This document shows positions 29,494 to 33,624 of a stretch of 33,624 nucleotides of DNA, one piece after another. The DNA comes from a virus: positions 1-33,624 of the IMG/VR virus record IMGVR_UViG_3300048834_000264; one strand, 5' to 3'. Numbering within the stretch: position 1 is the first letter of the stretch; the number at the start of each line of letters is the position of its first letter. Made by a program: the position numbers and the translations under genes. The notes under the pieces are model-generated. The model searched no databases. It was not told where the DNA came from and worked only from the letters and a program-made list of their open reading frames with translations.

Positions 29494-29745
29494 ATGGACC
29501 TCTCTACATGGCTGAAAAGTGAACGCGGGCGACAGGTTGCGCTTGCAAAGCACTTGAATGTGACGACTCCGACAGTTTCCGAGTGGGTCAACTCGGACAG
29601 GCCTGTGCCACTGCGGCACGCGGCCGAGATCGAGCTGTTCACCGGAGGCGCCGTCACGCGCCGCGCCATGTTCCCGAACGACTGGCAGCGCATCTGGCCC
29701 GAGCTGACCGACACAGCCGATACCGCAACCAGCGAGGCGCGGTAA
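29494..29745 (+). CDS. Cro-like regulator, YdaS family
   Basis: 83 residues. MDLSTWLKSERGRQVALAKH, then LNVTTPTVSEWVNSDRPVPL and TRRAMFPNDWQRIWPEL match the YdaS/Cro-like helix-turn-helix family. It is the first gene from PR and should oppose the repressor. No ribosome site precedes the ATG and the predicted transcript begins about there, so the message is probably leaderless. Confidence 0.85.
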   Translation: MDLSTWLKSERGRQVALAKHLNVTTPTVSEWVNSDRPVPLRHAAEIELFTGGAVTRRAMFPNDWQRIWPELTDTADTATSEAR

Positions 29746-29956
29746 GTGGCCTTCTTTTTTCACACCACTGCCATCCTGGCCCGGCTTGTCCGGGCTGGCT
29801 TTGTGTTCGCTGGCTTTTCATCCCTGGCCGTGGGTGGGCGCGGGGCCGGCGGTGGTTTTTTCTGTGGTGAAGGTGGTGCTGTGTTCCATGGCTCCATCTT
29901 CTTTTTTTTGGCCTGATCAAGGTCCTCAACTGCTCTCAACAAGGTTGCGAGGCTCC
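29746..29956 (+). other. Stretch between Cro and next regulator; doubtful small frame
   Basis: Immediately after the Cro stop, GTG 29746 opens a 56-codon frame to 29916 rich in Phe, Gly and Ala (VAFFFHTTAILARLVRAGFV). It has no ribosome site and an odd composition. The stretch also has T runs (29753-29760, 29902-29909) but no clear terminator hairpin. I cannot assign a function. Confidence 0.25.
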
Positions 29957-30328
29957 ATGAATCAACAGATTTCACTCCCCGTCGAGGTGCGGCCCGAAGA
30001 GGTGATGCGCAAGCAGAGCCTGGGCGGCGCCATTGAGCTGTGTGCCGAGCTGGGTGGCTTCGCGCTGGACAAGACGCTGCAGCAGGAGCTGGGCGTTGAC
30101 AAGGCGCAGTTCAGCCGCTGGCAGAGCGGAACCGAGGGCATCCAGTGGGACAAGTTCCGCTCCCTGATGGACAAGTGCGGAAACGATGCTTCGGTGCTGT
30201 GGATGCTGCACCAGCGAGGATATGACCTGCACAGCATTCGCCGGCGCGAGAGCGCCCTGGAGGCCGAGAACCGCCGCCTGCGTGATGACTTGGCTGCGAT
30301 GCGTCGGGTGTTGGGGGTGGCCGCATGA
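29957..30328 (+). CDS. DNA-binding regulator with C-terminal coiled coil
   Basis: 123 residues. The centre has a helix-turn-helix (LQQELGVDKAQFSRWQSGTE), followed by WDKFRSLMDKCGNDASVLWM and a leucine-type coiled coil (ALEAENRRLRDDLAAMRRVL). The position after Cro and the shape recall CII-type regulators, though I cannot name it as CII. The stop overlaps the next start. Confidence 0.72.
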   Translation: MNQQISLPVEVRPEEVMRKQSLGGAIELCAELGGFALDKTLQQELGVDKAQFSRWQSGTEGIQWDKFRSLMDKCGNDASVLWMLHQRGYDLHSIRRRESALEAENRRLRDDLAAMRRVLGVAA

Positions 30329-30636
30329 CAACCGATACCGCAACCATGGCCGAGAAGGTCGCAAAGCCTTCCCGCAGCCAGCAGATGGTGCTGGATGTGC
30401 TGATCGCGGCCCACCGCAACCGCATTGCACCGCTGACCGCTGGCGACATCCGCGAACGTCTGGAGCTTCTGCACGCACCGCGTCGCTTCGACAAGGGCTG
30501 GGTGACGGGGCGGCTCGATGAGCTGCGCGACAAGGGTGCTGTAGAGCAGTCGGAAGAACGGCGCTTCAACCCGCAGACCAAGCAGAGCAGCCACCTGTGG
30601 TTCATCCCGGCGCAACAGTCGCGCCTGTGCGATTGA
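30325..30636 (+). CDS. Winged-helix protein
   Basis: 103 residues. A winged-helix domain: PSRSQQMVLDVLIAAHRNRI, then RFDKGWVTGRLDELRDKGAV and a wing strand (FNPQTKQSSHLWFIP). It overlaps the previous gene by 4 bases. Probably a DNA-binding regulator or replication accessory factor. Confidence 0.7.
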   Translation: MTTDTATMAEKVAKPSRSQQMVLDVLIAAHRNRIAPLTAGDIRERLELLHAPRRFDKGWVTGRLDELRDKGAVEQSEERRFNPQTKQSSHLWFIPAQQSRLCD

Positions 30637-30690
30637 GCGCACCGATACCGAAGCGCAGCGCAGCCGCACCAAAGAAACGTAGTCCGAAGA

Positions 30691-31491
30691 ATGAGCATCA
30701 CGATCATGACGCAGGCATGGCTTGCGGATATTCCGTCAGGCCGAAAGCTGGTACTGCTGAGTCTGGCTGACAACGCCAACGACCGTGGCGAGTGCTACCC
30801 ATCTGTGGATGCTGTGGCGGCGCGCTGTGGCCTGTCCGTTCGGGCCGTTCAGGGGCACATTGCAGACCTCGAAAAAACCGGGATGGTCAGCCGCGAAAAC
30901 CGCCACGGCCGGTCCAATCTTTTCACGCTGCACCACCGCAGATTCTGCACCCCGCAGAATCTGCACCCCGCAGAATCTGCACCCACCACCCCCGCAGAAT
31001 CTGCACCCCCGCAGAATCTGCACCCCGCAGAATCTGCACCCCACCCCGCAGAATCTGCACCCCACCCCGCAGAATCTGCACCCCCCACCCCCGCAGAATC
31101 TGCACCCATAACCGTCATAGAACCATCACTTAACCGTCAAAGTAATCATCATGGCGCGAAGCGTGCGCAGGTGGTTGGTGGGGTGTTCGGGTTGGGCGAT
31201 GTTGACCAGCAGGTACTGGCCGACTGGCTGGCCCACCGCAAGCGGCGCAAGGCCGATGTGACGGCCACGGTGGTGGCAGACCTGCGAAAGCAGGCGGCGC
31301 TGGCAGGGCTGTCGGTGGAGGACGCGATCCGCACCGCGATCCGCCGCGGCTGGACGGGGTTCGAGGCGGCCTGGGTGGGTTCGTCAGACCGTCCTGCCGC
31401 CGATGTGGCGCCGGCCCGCCAAGGGCGGCATTCCGGCTTTGCCGGCAAGGATTACCGCAAGGGGGTGGCCGATGACGGCTCGTTCTCTTGA
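30691..31491 (+). CDS. Replication initiator, phage O-like, with internal iterons
   Basis: 266 residues. An N-terminal HTH_36-type domain (residues about 1-85: GRKLVLLSLADNANDRGECY, then YPSVDAVAARCGLSVRAVQG), a repeat-coded linker at about 86-138 (PAESAP and QNLHP units), then a C-terminal part (VDQQVLADWLAHRKRRKADV) that may bind the helicase loader. The nine iterons encode the linker. Its end overlaps the DnaC-like gene, the O-P arrangement of lambda. The start at 30691 has only a weak GAAGA upstream. Confidence 0.82.
   Translation: MSITIMTQAWLADIPSGRKLVLLSLADNANDRGECYPSVDAVAARCGLSVRAVQGHIADLEKTGMVSRENRHGRSNLFTLHHRRFCTPQNLHPAESAPTTPAESAPPQNLHPAESAPHPAESAPHPAESAPPTPAESAPITVIEPSLNRQSNHHGAKRAQVVGGVFGLGDVDQQVLADWLAHRKRRKADVTATVVADLRKQAALAGLSVEDAIRTAIRRGWTGFEAAWVGSSDRPAADVAPARQGRHSGFAGKDYRKGVADDGSFS
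30938..31103. repeat. Nine iterons, probable replication origin
   Basis: The 11-base near-palindrome GCAGAATCTGC starts at 30954, 30970, 30994, 31011, 31027, 31048, 31069 and 31093. One further copy at 30938 is its reverse complement, GCAGATTCTGC. Start distances are 16, 16, 24, 17, 16, 21, 21 and 24 bases. Spacers are C/A tracts on the plus strand. Placement within the initiator gene is the lambda pattern. Confidence 0.85.
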
Positions 31492-32299
31492 GTCGCTGGT
31501 GGCTGGTGCCGTCACGTCTGCCAGGCCGATGCGCATGGACCTGGGTGAGCGTGCCGAGGTGTGCGAGCAGCATGGTCCGTTCACCAGCAAGGGGGAGCGG
31601 TTCTTCAGCCGCACCGAGGTGTGGAGCAAGTGCCCAGCGTGCGTCGAGCTGGAGCGCAAAGCCAACGCCGAGCATGCTCAGCAGGACGCCGCACGGCGCG
31701 AGCGCGAGCGGCTGGAGTCGTTCATTGACCGCGCGGCCATCCCGCGCCGGTTCATCGGCCGCGGCTTCGACAACTTCACGGTGCAGTCGCCCGACCAGCA
31801 GCGCGCACTGGACGCGGCCCGCGGCTATGCCGACACGTTCGAGCAGCGGTTCAGGGCCGGCCATGGGCTGGTGTTTTCTGGCATGCCGGGCACGGGCAAG
31901 AGCCATCTGGCGGTGGCCATCCTGCAGGCGGTGCTGCCGCGCCATACCGGGCTGTACGTGACTTGTATGGGTGTCATCCGCATGGTGCGCAACACCTGGC
32001 GCCGCGAGTCGCAGCAAAGCGAGCAGCAGGTGCTGGACATGCTGTCGGGCGTGGATCTGCTGGTGATTGATGAGATCGGCGTGCAGTACGGGACCGATGG
32101 CGAGCAGACCGTGCTGTTCGAGGTGCTGGATCTGCGCTACCAGGACCAGCGGCCCACCATCCTGCTGACCAACCAGGACAAGGATGGATTCAAGAGCTAC
32201 GTGGGGGATCGCTCGTTTGATCGCCTGACCGAGACCAGCCGCTGGGTGGCGTTCGACTGGCCAAGCCACCGCGCAGCCGCACGAAAGGCCCAGGCATGA
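31472..32299 (+). CDS. DnaC-like helicase loader (AAA+ ATPase)
   Basis: 275 residues. An N-terminal zinc-type cluster (Cys31, His34, Cys54, Cys57), helical linker, then an AAA+ core with Walker A GMPGTGKS (137-144), Walker B LLVIDE (196-201) and sensor region PTILLTNQD (228-236). It would load the host replicative helicase at the phage origin, acting with the iteron-carrying initiator upstream, which it overlaps by 20 bases. Confidence 0.9.
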   Translation: MTARSLESLVAGAVTSARPMRMDLGERAEVCEQHGPFTSKGERFFSRTEVWSKCPACVELERKANAEHAQQDAARRERERLESFIDRAAIPRRFIGRGFDNFTVQSPDQQRALDAARGYADTFEQRFRAGHGLVFSGMPGTGKSHLAVAILQAVLPRHTGLYVTCMGVIRMVRNTWRRESQQSEQQVLDMLSGVDLLVIDEIGVQYGTDGEQTVLFEVLDLRYQDQRPTILLTNQDKDGFKSYVGDRSFDRLTETSRWVAFDWPSHRAAARKAQA

Positions 32300-32505
32300 G
32301 CGAGCAGTCCATCACCCAGCGCCTGCATCGGTTGCTGGCGGCCAGCTACCCGGAGCCCATCGACCGGGCCGACCTGGTGCGGCGCCTTGGCCTGCCAGTC
32401 CGGGCGCTTGATCGTGCGCTTGAGCGTTGCCGCCAGGCCGGTGTTGTTCGCAGGGTCCGTCCGCTTTCGGCCCGCCATGGATACGCCTACACGGTGGAGA
32501 CATGA
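32296..32505 (+). CDS. Small winged-helix protein
   Basis: 69 residues: SITQRLHRLLAASYPEPIDR, then LVRRLGLPVRALDRALERCR and a wing (PLSARHGYAYTVET). A one-domain DNA-binding protein. It overlaps both neighbours by 4 bases (ATGA). Confidence 0.72.
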   Translation: MSEQSITQRLHRLLAASYPEPIDRADLVRRLGLPVRALDRALERCRQAGVVRRVRPLSARHGYAYTVET

Positions 32506-32738
32506 GCACCTGCCGCACCTGCATCCACTGGACGGCATCTGGCGTTCCTCGCTGGGCGTTCAACATGGGCATGGCCTGCTGCGCGCTGAAGAACACCAAG
32601 GCCGTCACCCTCAACCACTGGTCCGCCTGTGGCCAGTGGCGCGCCGCACCCGAGAGCCAGATGCCCGAGCGCCTGCAGTGGCTCAAGCGCTGCGGGGTTG
32701 ATGTGAACCAGCACCGAATTGTGACAACACCCATCTGA
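32502..32738 (+). CDS. Small Cys-rich protein
   Basis: 78 residues. Cys4/Cys7 (TCRTCIHW), Cys26/Cys27 (MACCALKN), Cys43 (HWSACGQW) and Cys68. The pattern suggests metal binding. A recurrent small protein type before phage late regulators; role unknown. The start overlaps the previous stop. Confidence 0.7.
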   Translation: MSTCRTCIHWTASGVPRWAFNMGMACCALKNTKAVTLNHWSACGQWRAAPESQMPERLQWLKRCGVDVNQHRIVTTPI

Positions 32739-32740
32739 AC

Positions 32741-33160
32741 ATGACCGAAACCGCCGAACTCGATCTGTCGTTTGAAGATGCCCAGCAACAACTGGCCGAA
32801 CACGTCAGCAGCCTGCTGGCGCAGTGGCATGCATGGTCGGCCGGGCAAGGCATGACCTTCGGCTACCCGACGATCAACACCACCTGCCGCATCGCCCGAA
32901 GCTCGCGCCAGTACGACGATGCCAATGGAGGCCTGGACGCGCACATCGACCATGTGCTGATGGAAGCGGTGGACGGTGTGATCGACGCGATCACCGATCC
33001 GTGGCGCTCGGCCCTGTCGGTGCAGGCCCGCAACCTGCACACCGGCGCCCAGGTGTGGAACAGCCCGCGCCTGCCGAGCGACCCTATCGAGCTCGGCAAG
33101 GTGCTGCAGGCTGCGCGAAAAAAGTTTGTGGACGGCTTGCTCCGTCGGAATTTGTTGTGA
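32741..33160 (+). CDS. Putative late transcription regulator (Q-like position)
   Basis: 139 residues. QLAEHVSSLLAQWHAWSAGQ, then SSRQYDDANGGLDAHIDHVL and VDGVIDAITDPWRSALSVQA; helical, ending basic (AARKKFVDGLLRRNLL). It is the last gene before the leader and terminator that precede HNH and terminase, the classic slot of Q. The shape resembles antitermination proteins of Burkholderiales phages, but I could not confirm a family. Confidence 0.55.
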   Translation: MTETAELDLSFEDAQQQLAEHVSSLLAQWHAWSAGQGMTFGYPTINTTCRIARSSRQYDDANGGLDAHIDHVLMEAVDGVIDAITDPWRSALSVQARNLHTGAQVWNSPRLPSDPIELGKVLQAARKKFVDGLLRRNLL

Positions 33161-33240
33161 TACATTGCAGCCCGTCGGACAGGTGCGTCCGAAATTTGCC
33201 AACCCGCCCAGCGAAAGCCCGGCGGGTTTTTCGTTTCCAG
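33161..33240 (+). promoter_or_regulatory. Late leader: inverted repeat and terminator before HNH
   Basis: TTGCTC (33137-33142) and TACATT (33161-33166), spaced 18, could be a weak promoter. An inverted repeat TCGGAC/GTCCGA spans 33175-33192. An intrinsic terminator follows: 8-bp stem (33201-33208 with 33221-33228) and TTTTT (33227-33231). A terminator before the late genes is what an antiterminator would act on. Confidence 0.55.
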
Positions 33241-33573
33241 ATGGCCAACACCACCGACCAGCGCGCATCGGCTGCATCCCGCGGCTACGGCCACAAGTGG
33301 CAGAAAGCGCGAGAGCAGTGGCTGCGCGAGCACCCGCTGTGCGTGATGCACACGGAACTCGGGCGGGTAGTTCCGGCCACAGTGGTGGATCACATCAAGC
33401 CACACCGCGGCGACTTCAAGCTGTTCTGGGACCGCAAGAACTGGCAGAGCCTGTGCAAGCAGTGCCACGACGCACACAAGCAGCGGCAGGAGAAGGGCGG
33501 CAGCAGTGCAGCCTGCAACCTGTCCGGTCTGCCGACTGATCCGAACCACCACTGGTTCAAGACGCCAGCCTGA
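33241..33573 (+). CDS. HNH endonuclease
   Basis: 110 residues. The HNH motif is complete: DH at 50-51 (VVDHIKPH), Asn67, and CKQCHDAH at 72-79; likely zinc ligands are Cys34, His37, Cys72 and Cys75. In HK97-like phages this enzyme lies directly before terminase and helps cut DNA during packaging. The ATG has no ribosome site, only TTTCCAG. About 50 bases without a feature follow to the window end. Confidence 0.88.
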   Translation: MANTTDQRASAASRGYGHKWQKAREQWLREHPLCVMHTELGRVVPATVVDHIKPHRGDFKLFWDRKNWQSLCKQCHDAHKQRQEKGGSSAACNLSGLPTDPNHHWFKTPA

Positions 33574-33624
33574 CCTGCAAGGGGAGGGGGGTGGTCAAAA
33601 GTCTAGCCCGACCCAGCCCAAGAC

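Noticed and set aside
30938-31103. CRISPR array
   Set aside because: Repeats are only 11 bases with 5-13-base C/A spacers inside a coding gene; the pattern is that of iterons.
1-33624. tRNA or rRNA genes and insertion sequences
   Set aside because: No cloverleaf, rRNA segment or transposase was recognised by eye; a covariance search would be needed to exclude a tRNA fully.

Overview
The window is almost all of one temperate siphophage genome in virion gene order. It starts inside the portal gene and ends just after an HNH endonuclease gene. In the order typical of HK97-like phages, only the small and large terminase genes and the start of the portal gene are missing. High GC, GGAG-type ribosome sites, a YdaS/Cro-like regulator and the tail, lysis and spanin gene types point to a Burkholderiales host, probably Comamonadaceae. 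The host is inferred, not read directly.

Layout. (1) 2-20521, plus strand, late genes: portal, prohead protease, capsid, head-tail joining proteins, tail tube, tail chaperones joined by a programmed -1 frameshift, tape measure, lambda M/L/K/J-like tail tip, fibre genes, holin-like membrane proteins, endolysin, four more structural or fibre genes, and nested Rz/Rz1 spanins. (2) 20520-25340, minus strand: an IntI-like integrase remnant, then about twelve small cassettes, each ending in an attC-like site. One cassette carries an orphan cytosine-5 DNA methyltransferase. (3) 25336-28428, minus strand: the phage leftward early operon, tightly overlapped small genes including DUF4224, DUF4406 and a winged-helix protein. 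(4) 28460-29745: the immunity region with divergent PL and PR promoters, matching paired operators, a membrane zinc-ribbon gene, a CI-like repressor and a leaderless Cro/YdaS gene. (5) 29957-33160, plus strand: regulators, a replication initiator carrying nine iterons in its own gene, a DnaC-like helicase loader, small proteins and a putative late regulator. (6) 33161-33573: leader, terminator and HNH endonuclease, leading into the terminase genes.

How it works together. The repressor probably binds paired operators at PL and PR, about 1 kb apart. PL drives the leftward operon, and no other leftward promoter was noticed before the cassette array, so the cassettes are probably expressed as phage early genes. 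PR drives Cro, replication and the late regulator, which would switch on packaging, structure and lysis. The standout feature is the integron-type cassette array in the accessory slot of the phage. No complete integrase is present in the window.
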